From the NCBI RefSeq assembly GCF_023228785.1, contig NZ_JALOAN010000004.1:24748-88747 (forward strand): DNA of 64,000 nt, given 5' to 3'. Below, in pieces: positions 24,286 to 32,539 of this stretch; the first letter of the stretch is position 1, and each line of letters starts with the position of its first letter. Made by a program: the position numbers and the translations under genes. The notes below the pieces were generated by a model that had not been told where the DNA came from, did no database searches, and was given only the letters and a program-made list of their open reading frames with translations. The DNA comes from Sulfurimonas sp. (GTDB taxonomy: Bacteria > Campylobacterota > Campylobacteria > Campylobacterales > Sulfurimonadaceae).

Positions 24286-24960
24286 ATGTGCAATAAGATA
24301 AATATTTTAAACAAAATAGCAAAAGCAAAAAAAGTAATGATAGTTACAGATGCAAAAAATCTAGCTCTTTCTTGTGCTTTATACACTTATGTATTGATGC
24401 AACACAAGAGTGTTAGTCTTATTTGTGAAGATGAGAACTTAGATGCAAGCCTCTCTTTTTTACCGTGGTTTGAAATGATTAAATCAAAAAAAATCTTAAG
24501 TGCAGATCTTACTATAGAGATGGATTTTACTTCTTTAGAGTTTTTTACATATTTAAAAGGTAAATCAGAGAAAATCAACAAAAAAATGGCTACAGCACTC
24601 TATGCTAGCTTACTTCAAGAGAGTGAAGGCTTTTTAATTCCTGATGCCAATGGCATGGTTTTTGCTATGGCTAAGGAGCTAATAGATATCGGCGCTGAGT
24701 ATAAACTTTGCACAAAAGGCTTACTTCAAACAAAGTCTCTTGCACTCCTTAGACTAAAGTCTTTAATGTTTAAGTCTATGATATTACAAAACAACGCAAA
24801 AGCAGCAATCTTTACAATACGCGATGATGATTTGAAATCAAGCGGAGCTAGTATAAAAGATTGCGATGAGGTTTTAAAAGAAGCACTACATCTTCCTTTG
24901 GTAGAGCTTGCAGTTCTTTTAGATAGTAAAAATGAAATTATAAAAATTAAGGAAAGATAG
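24286..24960 (+). CDS. hypothetical protein, possibly a degenerate DHH-family phosphoesterase
   Basis: 224 residues, cytoplasmic. The N-terminal KAKKVMIVTDAKNLALSCALYTYVLMQHKSVSLICED resembles the nucleotide-fold opening of DHH/DHHA1 phosphoesterases (I..h...D.Dal.Sa.al...l...). ATALYASLLQESEGF resembles their ALYAGI..DTGGF segment, but the catalytic DHH and most metal-binding aspartates are not evident. The function is therefore unknown and the family link is an inference. It lies 13 bases after flhB and its stop abuts the start of the M23 gene. The ATG start has no clear ribosome-binding site. Confidence 0.6.
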   Translation: MCNKINILNKIAKAKKVMIVTDAKNLALSCALYTYVLMQHKSVSLICEDENLDASLSFLPWFEMIKSKKILSADLTIEMDFTSLEFFTYLKGKSEKINKKMATALYASLLQESEGFLIPDANGMVFAMAKELIDIGAEYKLCTKGLLQTKSLALLRLKSLMFKSMILQNNAKAAIFTIRDDDLKSSGASIKDCDEVLKEALHLPLVELAVLLDSKNEIIKIKER

Positions 24961-26322
24961 TTGTCAAAAAGAAATTCTTCACTGGGTGTTAAGCTGATAT
25001 TGGCTTTGATAGTAGTAGCGGGCATTTATGTCTATTCGTCTTCAATGTTTGAGAGAGAAACCCCAACTATAACAATGAAAACAAATAATTACTGGAACTT
25101 GAAAAAACCACTAATGATTGAAATAGATGATGCAAGTGGCATCAGATCGTATAGTGTAGTTTTAAAAACAAAAGATGAGCAAAACACTCTTCATCATGAA
25201 AAACTAATAGTTCCAAAAAAACAGATTCAACTCGAAGTTGAGCCTCCTAGAAGTGCTTATGGTATGAAAGATAAGAGCATTAAAGTAATAGTTGAAGCGA
25301 CAGATTCTAGTAAGTGGAATTTTTTAAAAGGCAACAAAGTTGTAAAAGAATTTGAATTAAAAGTTGATAAAAAAAGACCAGAACTCTCAATAATTAGCCA
25401 CTCTTATAAGATAACAAAAGGTGGTTCTGCTCTTGTTATATTTAAAGTAAATGATGATAACTTAAAAGATATATATATAGAAACAAGCTTTGGTAAAAAG
25501 TTTATACCACAACCCTTTTATAAAGAAGGTTACTATGTTTCGTTGCTTGCATGGCCTGTAACAGAACAAAATTTTAAAGCAACGATAGTTGCAGATGATT
25601 ATGCTTCTAATGAAAGTAAATCATACGTACCACTATATATAAAAGAAAAAAAATACAGAGTCTCAAATATAAAACTAAGTGACAACTTTTTAAAAGGAAA
25701 GATAGCAGAACTAGCAGAGGAGTTTGTTGAGACTAGGGGAGTTAGTGATTCTATAGCTCAGTTTAAGCTTATAAATGAAGATGTAAGATTTAAAAATGAG
25801 AAGTTGATACATGAAATAACTTCAAAAGTCTCAACTGAGATGATAAGTGACTTCAAAATAAATGAGATGTATCCCTTGAAAAATGCACAGGTAGTTGCTT
25901 CGTTTGGAGATCATAGAAAATACTCTTATCAAAATGAATATATAAGCGAATCGTATCATTTAGGTTTAGATATGGCAAGTAATGCTCATGCAGAAATAAA
26001 ACCACAAAATGGTGGAGATGTAGTCTTCGCTGATTATAATGGGATCTATGGTCATATGCCAATAATTTCTCATGGTTTAGGACTTTATACACTTTATGGA
26101 CATTGTTCTAGTGTAAAAGTAAGTGTTGGTGAAAAAACTAAAGTGAAACAAAATATAGCAAATACAGGTAAAAGTGGTTACGCTATGGGAGATCATCTTC
26201 ATTTTGGTGTTTTAGTTCAAGGTATAGAGGTTCGTCCTGCTGAGTGGATGGATAAAGAGTGGATGAAATTAAATATACAAGATATAATAGATACAGCAAA
26301 AAGTGTTATAGATAGAAGCTAA
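24961..26322 (+). CDS. M23 family metallopeptidase, probable peptidoglycan endopeptidase
   Basis: A 453-residue membrane-anchored protein: one N-terminal helix (LILALIVVAGIYVYSS), a ~300-residue periplasmic region, then a LytM/M23 domain at about 325-435. The zinc site is intact: HxxxD in YHLGLDMAS, His in YTLYGHCSS and HxH in GDHLHFGVL, so it should be an active D,D- or cross-link endopeptidase. Helicobacter Csd proteins of this class shape the cell. It starts with TTG at 24961, preceded by AAGGA. The C. jejuni gene next to lpxC (Cj0131) is a member of the same family. Confidence 0.9.
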   Translation: MSKRNSSLGVKLILALIVVAGIYVYSSSMFERETPTITMKTNNYWNLKKPLMIEIDDASGIRSYSVVLKTKDEQNTLHHEKLIVPKKQIQLEVEPPRSAYGMKDKSIKVIVEATDSSKWNFLKGNKVVKEFELKVDKKRPELSIISHSYKITKGGSALVIFKVNDDNLKDIYIETSFGKKFIPQPFYKEGYYVSLLAWPVTEQNFKATIVADDYASNESKSYVPLYIKEKKYRVSNIKLSDNFLKGKIAELAEEFVETRGVSDSIAQFKLINEDVRFKNEKLIHEITSKVSTEMISDFKINEMYPLKNAQVVASFGDHRKYSYQNEYISESYHLGLDMASNAHAEIKPQNGGDVVFADYNGIYGHMPIISHGLGLYTLYGHCSSVKVSVGEKTKVKQNIANTGKSGYAMGDHLHFGVLVQGIEVRPAEWMDKEWMKLNIQDIIDTAKSVIDRS

Positions 26323-26348
26323 AGTAGCTTTTTACTCAAAGGATAAAA

Positions 26349-26528
26349 ATGACAAACTCACTCATTTTACAAAATAATATCTCGCCGATAGGCGTAGCTT
26401 CAGTGAGAGGAATTGAAGAGGGACTTGTTCCTCTTCAAGGAGACAGAGATAGTAACATCTCGCCGGTAGGCGTAGCTTCAGTGAGAGGAATTGAAGAGGG
26501 ACTTGTTCCTCTTCAAGGAGACAGATAA
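26349..26528 (+). CDS. 59-codon leader frame made of two tandem 26-residue repeats, directly before lpxC
   Basis: An ATG at 26349, preceded by AAAGG (26338-26342) at good spacing, opens a frame to TAA at 26526-26528, one base before the lpxC ATG. The product is a 10-residue head (MTNSLILQNN) followed by ISPIGVASVRGIEEGLVPLQ-GDRDSN and a second copy, ISPVGVASVRGIEEGLVPLQ-GDR. The two DNA copies are 78 bases apart and differ by one base in 69, which changes Ile to Val. The lpxC ribosome-binding site lies within the second copy, so translation of this frame would run onto lpxC. No known protein is recognised. It may be a coupling leader peptide, or a dispersed repeat element that happens to be open. 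Confidence 0.5.
   Translation: MTNSLILQNNISPIGVASVRGIEEGLVPLQGDRDSNISPVGVASVRGIEEGLVPLQGDR
26379..26525 (+). repeat. tandem direct repeat, 2 x 69 bp (period 78) in the lpxC leader
   Basis: Copies at 26379-26447 and 26457-26525 are identical except for CCGATAGG versus CCGGTAGG. Each contains a small CGCC/GGCG hairpin and a perfect 9-bp stem-loop, TTGAAGAGG-GACTTGTT-CCTCTTCAA (26413-26438 and 26491-26516). Each stem is followed at once by GGAGACAG; the second of these provides the lpxC ribosome-binding site. A period of 78 keeps the reading frame. Confidence 0.95.
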
Positions 26529-26529
26529 T

Positions 26530-27414
26530 ATGTATCAAACTACTATAAAAAAACCCGTAGAATTAGTTGGAATTGGATTGCATAAAGGAACACCTGTTCG
26601 TCTGAGGTTAGAACCATTAGAATCAAATAGCGGGATTATTTTTTATAGAAGCGATGTTGATGTAGCTATTGCACTTATTCCAGAAAATGTTGTAGATACT
26701 AAAATGGCTACAGTTATTGGTAAAGATGGAGTTGTAATCTCTACAATAGAACATATGCTCTCAGCTGTTTATGCTTATGGAATTGATAATTTAAAAGTTA
26801 TTGTAGATGCAGATGAAGTTCCAGTTATGGATGGAAGTAGTGCCAGTTTTTGTATGCTTTTAGATGAAGCTGGCATACAAGAGTTAGACAAACCAAAAAA
26901 AGTTATGCGGATTAAAAAAGAAGTGATTGTTCAAGAGGGTGAAAAGTATGTAAAACTATCTCCTTCACCTGATCTCAAATATGACTTTACTATTAAGTTT
27001 GCACATCCTGTCATCAAAAAACAAGAGTATGTCTTAGAATTTACAAAAGAGAGTTATAAAAAAGAGATAGCAAGAGCTAGAACTTTTGGATTTTTGCATG
27101 AAGTCCAGTATCTTCGTTCAAAAGGTTTAGCTCTTGGCGGAACTCTTGAAAATGCAGTAGTATTAGACGATAAAAAGATTTTAAATCCTGAGGGTTTGAG
27201 ATTTCCTGATGAATTTGTAAGACATAAAATTCTTGATGCTATAGGTGATATGTCTTTGATAGGGATGAACTTTGTAGGCAACTATGAGGCAATGGCTGGA
27301 AGTCATGACTTAAATCATAAGCTAACATTAGAACTACTTAGCTCTGCTGAGAATTATGAAGTTATAGAGCTAGTTGGAGAGAAAACAGCTGAGCTTGAGA
27401 AGGCATATGCTTGA
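26530..27414 (+). CDS. lpxC: UDP-3-O-acyl-N-acetylglucosamine deacetylase
   Basis: The zinc-dependent, committed step of lipid A synthesis, 294 residues. Motifs: TTIKKPVELVGIGLHKGTPV at the N-terminus, STIEHMLSAVYAYGIDN with zinc-binding His, and the C-terminal MAGSHDLNHKLTLELL carrying further zinc/catalytic His and Asp. The start is ATG at 26530 with AAGGAG 9 bases upstream; an upstream TTG at 26491 lies in the tandem repeat and would add 13 unrelated residues. The stop overlaps the TsaB-like gene. The unusual repeat leader immediately upstream may affect expression. Confidence 0.95.
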   Translation: MYQTTIKKPVELVGIGLHKGTPVRLRLEPLESNSGIIFYRSDVDVAIALIPENVVDTKMATVIGKDGVVISTIEHMLSAVYAYGIDNLKVIVDADEVPVMDGSSASFCMLLDEAGIQELDKPKKVMRIKKEVIVQEGEKYVKLSPSPDLKYDFTIKFAHPVIKKQEYVLEFTKESYKKEIARARTFGFLHEVQYLRSKGLALGGTLENAVVLDDKKILNPEGLRFPDEFVRHKILDAIGDMSLIGMNFVGNYEAMAGSHDLNHKLTLELLSSAENYEVIELVGEKTAELEKAYA

Positions 27415-27869
27415 GAGATGTAGATGTTGTTTTAATAGCTCTCTCTTCGCCAATACAAGTTGGGATCTATGAAGATACAAAGCTTATAGAGACTATAGAG
27501 AGTCATGAGAAAAGTTCGGAAGTTTTACCAAAGATATATCAAGATATTTTTAAAAGATTTCATGTAAAAAAGCTCTTCTATGCAAATGGACCTGGAAGTT
27601 TTATGGCTATAAAAGTAGCGTATATATTTTTAAAATCACTTAGTATTTTAAAAAATATCCCACTTTTTGCTACAGATGCTTTTTATTTTAATAAAAATGA
27701 ACCTATAAAAGCGATTGGAAAGCTATGTTTCGTTAAAATTTCATCACAAATTACGACTCGTAAGTTAGAAATAGCACCAATAATGGAGTTTAAGCTCCCA
27801 GATCTGCTTGAGTATAAAGAGTTTAGCACAACAGTTACCCCGATTTATGGCATCGGTGCTGTTGGATAG
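27411..27869 (+). CDS. tsaB: TsaB-like protein, tRNA threonylcarbamoyladenosine synthesis
   Basis: A 152-residue protein with the TsaB signature ANGPGSFMAIKVAYIFLKSL (family: GPGSFTGlRig...ak) and an N-terminal ASKHA strand, VDVVLIALSSPIQVGIYED. TsaB is the non-catalytic partner of TsaD in making t6A37 on ANN-decoding tRNAs. It is shorter than the ~230 residues of E. coli, consistent with loss of part of the second lobe. It starts with TTG at 27411 in a TTGA overlap with the lpxC stop. The C. jejuni lpxC locus has a comparable small gene at this place. Confidence 0.75.
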   Translation: MRDVDVVLIALSSPIQVGIYEDTKLIETIESHEKSSEVLPKIYQDIFKRFHVKKLFYANGPGSFMAIKVAYIFLKSLSILKNIPLFATDAFYFNKNEPIKAIGKLCFVKISSQITTRKLEIAPIMEFKLPDLLEYKEFSTTVTPIYGIGAVG

Positions 27870-27877
27870 GAAAATAA

Positions 27878-28759
27878 TTGATAATAAGCGTACCAGGAAC
27901 AAGTGCTAACTTAGGACCAGGATTTGACTCTTTAGGTTTAGCCGTTGATCTAAGAAACAAAGTGGAGTTTCATCCATCAAAGTTTTTTAGTGTTAGCATA
28001 AAAGGCGAGGGAGAAAATAACCCAAGACTAAAAGGTAATAACCTTTTTGTGAGTATCTTTAACGATCACTACAACAGACTAACTCAAAAAAAACAAAATT
28101 TTAAGTTTACTTTTTATAACCAGATCCCAATGTCTAGAGGACTCGGGAGCTCATCTGCTGTTATTGTTAGTGCAATTGCAAGTGCACATGAAGCAGCTGG
28201 AATTAGAGTCTCTAAAAGAAGAATTTTAAATCATGCGCTTTTTTATGAATCACATCCTGATAATATTACTCCTGCTGTTATGGGTGGATTTAATGTTGCA
28301 GCGGTGGAGAAAAATAAAGTTTTTTCACAAAAAAAACATCTTCCATCATATATAAAGGCAATAGTAACTATTCCAAACAAGCCTATAAATACAGCAAAAG
28401 CTAGAACACTTTTGCCAAAATCTTACTCAAAAGAGAATGCAATTTTCAATCTATCTCATACGGCACTAACTGTTGGAGCTTTTTTCAATGAAGATTGGGA
28501 GATGTTAAAACTCGCCACTCAAGATAGATTTCATCAAAAAGCTAGAATGAAAATTTTGCCAGAACTTTTTTCTGTTCAAAAAACAGCTTATGAGAGTGGG
28601 GCCTTGATGAGTACACTCTCAGGGAGTGGCTCGACATTTTTCTCTATGGCATATGATGATGATGCTGCAATGATTGCAAACAAGCTAAGTCAAAAATTTT
28701 TAGATTTTAATGTGAAAATTTTGGATTTTGATAACGATGGATTGATAATAGAGAGATAA
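27878..28759 (+). CDS. thrB: homoserine kinase
   Basis: A GHMP-family kinase that phosphorylates L-homoserine for threonine synthesis; thrC is at 57.5 kb in this window. 293 residues. N-terminal VPGTSANLGPGFDSLGLAVD and the ATP-binding loop PMSRGLGSSSAVIVSAI are diagnostic, and the C-terminal SGSGSTFF is GHMP motif 3. It starts with TTG at 27878, preceded by AGGA ten bases after the TsaB-like stop. Confidence 0.95.
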   Translation: MIISVPGTSANLGPGFDSLGLAVDLRNKVEFHPSKFFSVSIKGEGENNPRLKGNNLFVSIFNDHYNRLTQKKQNFKFTFYNQIPMSRGLGSSSAVIVSAIASAHEAAGIRVSKRRILNHALFYESHPDNITPAVMGGFNVAAVEKNKVFSQKKHLPSYIKAIVTIPNKPINTAKARTLLPKSYSKENAIFNLSHTALTVGAFFNEDWEMLKLATQDRFHQKARMKILPELFSVQKTAYESGALMSTLSGSGSTFFSMAYDDDAAMIANKLSQKFLDFNVKILDFDNDGLIIER

Positions 28760-28790
28760 TCTCTGTTAATTCAAGTAAGATTTAGATATA

Positions 28791-29054
28791 ATGGCGAAAA
28801 AATTTCATCAACCTCTTCGAATGTGTGTCTCTTGTAGAGCCAGAGATTCACAAAGTAAGATGCTGAGACTTCAATGTACTGATGGTTCATTAGAAAGATT
28901 TGAAGGTTATGGAAGAAGTTTTTATTTATGCCATGAATGTATCTTATCTGAGAAACAAGTGACTAAAGCGCTTATGCGTCAATGCAAAAGTCCGGATAGA
29001 GATAGATTGATAAACAAACTAAAGGAGATCATCACTGATGATAGAAAAAGTTAG
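28791..29054 (+). CDS. ylxR: YlxR family RNA-binding protein (DUF448)
   Basis: An 87-residue basic protein with the YlxR pattern: PLRMCVSCRARDSQSKMLRL, then GYGRSFYLCHECI (G.GRg.Y.C...C). YlxR is a small predicted nucleic-acid-binding protein conserved next to infB. The paired Cys residues could bind a metal. The end overlaps infB by 17 bases, so translation is coupled. Confidence 0.9.
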   Translation: MAKKFHQPLRMCVSCRARDSQSKMLRLQCTDGSLERFEGYGRSFYLCHECILSEKQVTKALMRQCKSPDRDRLINKLKEIITDDRKS

Positions 29055-31686
29055 AGTACACGAAATTGCCAAAGAGCTTGGTATTGCTTCGAAAGATGTT
29101 TTAGAAAAAGCGAAAAAAATGGGTCTTGAAGTAAAATCAGCACAAAGCGTTGTTACTATGGAACAAGCTGAGGGATTGGCTAATTTTATTATGAATGGCG
29201 AACCAACTCAAGAAACTTCAAAAGAAAAAGAATCTCCAAAAGCAAAAAGTGATACTCCAAAGCAAAAAGATGCTCCAGTTGTAGAAGAAAAATCACAAAA
29301 AACTGAGAGTTCAGTAAAAGAGACTAAAGAAACAATCAAAAAAGAAGCTCCAAAGGGTGAGGTTTCTGAAGTAGATACACAAAAAGTTGATACTGATAAA
29401 GAAGAGAGTGCAAAAGATAAAGCTCAAATCAAGACAGATAAAAATACTAGCTCTATTAAAGTAGTTGAGCCAGTAGCAGTTCGCCAGATTAAAAAAACTG
29501 GGTTAAAGATTGTTAAGAAGAGAAAGCCTAAACAAGAAGAAGTTTATGAAGCTCCTAAAAAACAAGCATCTGTAACATCAGTATCATCGTATGGCAAGGT
29601 TAGTGCTGAAGTTTTAGAAGAGTTAGCTCAGAAGAAAAAATCAAGACAAAGTAGTGGCGCACCTACTAGAAAAAAAGATAGTGGAACTAGAATAGATATT
29701 TTTGGTGGATCTATGAGTGAAGTATCTATGGATATGGATGATCAAGTTACTTTATTAGACTTAAACTCAACAGAGAGAGCACCTCTTCCTGCAGAAGAGC
29801 CTAGAAAGCCTCGCGCTCCAAAACCAGCTGGAAGAAATGCAAACAAAAGACAAGCACCTCGTGGTAGAAGAGTTTCTCGTGATAAAAGAAAAAAATACAT
29901 AAAACCAAATCAAGAAGAAGAGATAGTAACTCATGTAGAAATTCCTGAAGACATTCGTGTTTATGAGTTTGCAGAAGCTCTAAAGCGTCCAATGTCAGAG
30001 GTTATAAAAGTTCTTTTTGATCTAGGGCTTATGATGACTAAAAATGACTTTTTAGGAAATGATGAGATTGAGATTTTAAGTGAAGAGTTTGATGTTGAAG
30101 TCACAATTGTAGATCCAAAAGATGCATTTAACTATGAAGAAGATTTAGCAGAGGATATAGAAAAAGATTCAAATGCTACAAAAAGACCTCCTGTTATTAC
30201 TATTATGGGTCACGTTGACCATGGTAAAACTTCACTTCTTGATGCTATTCGTAAAGCAAAAGTATCTGAGGGTGAAGCTGGTGGAATCACACAACATATT
30301 GGAGCTTATACAGTACAACAAAATGGTGAAGCTATTACATTTTTAGATACTCCGGGTCACGCTGCATTTTCACATATGCGTCAACGTGGTACAGATGTAA
30401 CAGATATTATAGTTATTGTGGTTGCTGCTGATGATGGTGTTAAACCTCAAACTCTTGAAGTTATAAAAATAGCAAAAGAATCAGGTGCACCAGTTATAGT
30501 AGCACTAAACAAGATGGATAAAGAGACAGCTCAACCAGATATGGTTAAGGGTCAAATGGCAGAACACGGCATAAGTCCAGTTGATTGGGGTGGAGATGTA
30601 GAGTTTATCCCAGTATCTGCAAAAAGTGGAATGGGAATAGATGATCTACTTGAAAACATCCTTATAACTGCTGAAGTACTAGAACTTCGTGCAAACGAAA
30701 ATGCTATGGCTAAGGCTACAGTTGTTGAGTCTTCACTAGAAAAAGGTCGTGGGCCAGTTGCTACTGTAATTGTTCAAAATGGTACTCTAAAAGTTGGAGA
30801 TTATGTTGTTTGTGGAAGTTCTTATGGTCGCATTAAAGCTCTAATCGATGAAAACAATAAACAAATAAAAACAATTTTACCAAGCTATACAGCAGTTGTT
30901 GTAGGACTCAATGAAGTTCCTGCATCAGGTGAGGTTATGATGGCAATGGAGAATGAAAAAGAGGCTAAAGAGTACGCTCAAAAACGTCATGAATATGACA
31001 GACACAAAGAACTATCTCACTCTACAAAATCAACTCTTGAAGATATGACTTCTATGATTGCTGAGGGCAAATTAAAATCGCTCAAAGTTGTTTTAAAGAC
31101 AGATGTTCACGGAACTCTTGAAGCACTTAAAGCTTCACTAAGTGAACTTAGAAACGATGAAGTAAAAATCAATATCATCTCAAGTGGTGTTGGTGGGATT
31201 ACTGAAAATGATGTTGAACTAGTTTCAAACTCTGAAAATTGTGTGCTTTTAGGCTTTAATGTTCGTCCTACAGGAAGTGTAAAAGCACTTGCAAAACAGA
31301 AAAATGTAGATATTAGAACTTACTCTATTATCTATAAACTTTTAGATGATATTACTCTTATGTTAACTGGTATGATGGCTCCGAAGTTTACAGAAGAAAA
31401 CACAGGTCAAGCAGAAGTTAGAGATACATTTAAGATACCTAAAGGAATGGTTGCTGGATGTGTTGTTGTAGATGGTAAGCTTGTTCGTGGTGGAATGGTT
31501 CGTGTCATCCGTGATGGCGTGGTTATTTATGAAGGCGAGTTAACTTCATTAAAACGTTTTAAAGATGATGTTGAAGAGATTGGTAATGGTTATGAGTGTG
31601 GTGTAGTTATTAGCGGTTATGATGATGTAATCGTAGGCGATACTATAGAAACATTTAAAAAGATAGAACAAAAAGTTTCACTATAG
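29038..31686 (+). CDS. infB: translation initiation factor IF-2
   Basis: An 882-residue GTPase that places initiator tRNA on the 30S subunit. IF2N domains are at 1-55 and around 300-350. Between them lies a long Lys/Glu/Ala-rich disordered linker (about 56-290). The G domain starts with GHVDHGKT at 391-398, followed by DTPGHAAF and NKMD. Domains II-IV follow to the C-terminus (IEQKVSL). The start is the ATG at 29038 inside the end of ylxR. The gene order ylxR-infB-rbfA-rimP is conserved in C. jejuni. Confidence 0.97.
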   Translation: MIEKVRVHEIAKELGIASKDVLEKAKKMGLEVKSAQSVVTMEQAEGLANFIMNGEPTQETSKEKESPKAKSDTPKQKDAPVVEEKSQKTESSVKETKETIKKEAPKGEVSEVDTQKVDTDKEESAKDKAQIKTDKNTSSIKVVEPVAVRQIKKTGLKIVKKRKPKQEEVYEAPKKQASVTSVSSYGKVSAEVLEELAQKKKSRQSSGAPTRKKDSGTRIDIFGGSMSEVSMDMDDQVTLLDLNSTERAPLPAEEPRKPRAPKPAGRNANKRQAPRGRRVSRDKRKKYIKPNQEEEIVTHVEIPEDIRVYEFAEALKRPMSEVIKVLFDLGLMMTKNDFLGNDEIEILSEEFDVEVTIVDPKDAFNYEEDLAEDIEKDSNATKRPPVITIMGHVDHGKTSLLDAIRKAKVSEGEAGGITQHIGAYTVQQNGEAITFLDTPGHAAFSHMRQRGTDVTDIIVIVVAADDGVKPQTLEVIKIAKESGAPVIVALNKMDKETAQPDMVKGQMAEHGISPVDWGGDVEFIPVSAKSGMGIDDLLENILITAEVLELRANENAMAKATVVESSLEKGRGPVATVIVQNGTLKVGDYVVCGSSYGRIKALIDENNKQIKTILPSYTAVVVGLNEVPASGEVMMAMENEKEAKEYAQKRHEYDRHKELSHSTKSTLEDMTSMIAEGKLKSLKVVLKTDVHGTLEALKASLSELRNDEVKINIISSGVGGITENDVELVSNSENCVLLGFNVRPTGSVKALAKQKNVDIRTYSIIYKLLDDITLMLTGMMAPKFTEENTGQAEVRDTFKIPKGMVAGCVVVDGKLVRGGMVRVIRDGVVIYEGELTSLKRFKDDVEEIGNGYECGVVISGYDDVIVGDTIETFKKIEQKVSL

Positions 31687-31717
31687 AATTTTTAAGAAAA
31701 AAGGATAAGTTTAGTTT

Positions 31718-32074
31718 ATGAATGAAGCCCAAATAAAACTCAAAAGAATGGAGTCAATATTATTAGAGTTGATTCCTGAAGCTTTGGGACAATTGAATGA
31801 TAAAAGGCTTCATGATTTAGAAGTCTTAGAAGTAAAATGCTCTCGTGGAAGAAGTGATGCTAAGGTCTATATAAACCCAAATGAGTATTCAGAGAGCCAA
31901 AAAACAACATACTTAAATCAACTAAACAAAGCTAGACCTATAGTAGAAGACTTTTGCCTAAAAGATCAAGGTTGGTATAGATGTCCTAAGCTCACATTTG
32001 AGTTTGATACACAATTTGAAAAATTCCAAAATTTAGAAGAGTTGTTTAAAAAAATAGCAAAGGAAGAACAGTGA
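31718..32074 (+). CDS. rbfA: 30S ribosome-binding factor A
   Basis: A 118-residue KH-fold protein for late 16S rRNA 5'-end maturation. The N-terminal helix (IKLKRMESILLELIPEAL) and the strand LEVLEVKCSRGRSDAKVYINP fit RbfA, as does its place between infB and rimP. The stop overlaps the rimP GTG start by four bases. It is a relatively divergent RbfA, as in other Campylobacterota. Confidence 0.88.
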   Translation: MNEAQIKLKRMESILLELIPEALGQLNDKRLHDLEVLEVKCSRGRSDAKVYINPNEYSESQKTTYLNQLNKARPIVEDFCLKDQGWYRCPKLTFEFDTQFEKFQNLEELFKKIAKEEQ

Positions 32075-32517
32075 GTTTACATAGTGATATAGTGTCTTTA
32101 GTCTCTTCACTTGATCTTGAGCTATATGATGCTGCAGTCGTAAGTGAGGGTGATGAGACAATATACCGCGTTAGTGTAATATCTAAAGAGATTGTAGATG
32201 GTAAAAGAGCTGGTGTTAGTCTTGAAAATTGTGTAGAGCTTACTCATCTTATATCTCCACTTCTTGATGTTACTCCTCCTGTCTCAGGTGAGTATAGATT
32301 AGAAGTTGGAAGCCCTGGTATTGAGAGAAAACTCACAACTCTAGATCATTTTAAAATGTCTGTTGGTGAAAATATATCTTTTGGCAAAGAAAAAGACAAA
32401 ATCAGGGGGCTTTTACAAAAAGTAGAGGGCTCAAAACTATTTGTTGTAGTTGATGCTGAATTAGTAGAATTTGAATTTAACGACATAAAAAAAGCTAGAA
32501 CCTACTTTGAGTGGTAG
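32071..32517 (+). CDS. rimP: ribosome maturation factor RimP
   Basis: 148 residues. The family core SLENCVELTHLISPLLDV...GEYRLEVGSPGIERKLTTLDHF (RimP: DYrLEVSSPGldRpL) is obvious, followed by the C-terminal SH3-like domain (IRGLLQKVEGSKLFVVVDAE). RimP acts in 30S assembly. It starts with GTG at 32071 overlapping the rbfA stop. The infB-rbfA-rimP order is reversed relative to the rimP-nusA-infB order of E. coli and is typical of the epsilon group. Confidence 0.93.
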   Translation: MSLHSDIVSLVSSLDLELYDAAVVSEGDETIYRVSVISKEIVDGKRAGVSLENCVELTHLISPLLDVTPPVSGEYRLEVGSPGIERKLTTLDHFKMSVGENISFGKEKDKIRGLLQKVEGSKLFVVVDAELVEFEFNDIKKARTYFEW

Positions 32518-32539
32518 GGAAAAACTCTAGGATAACACT

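Noticed and set aside
26491..26529. Upstream TTG start for lpxC adding 13 residues
   Set aside because: These codons lie within the tandem repeat and read the repeat in another frame; the ATG at 26530 has the ribosome-binding site and matches the LpxC N-terminus.
30000..30400. Unusual spacing or frameshift in infB
   Set aside because: The frame is continuous; the long low-complexity segment is the normal IF-2 linker.
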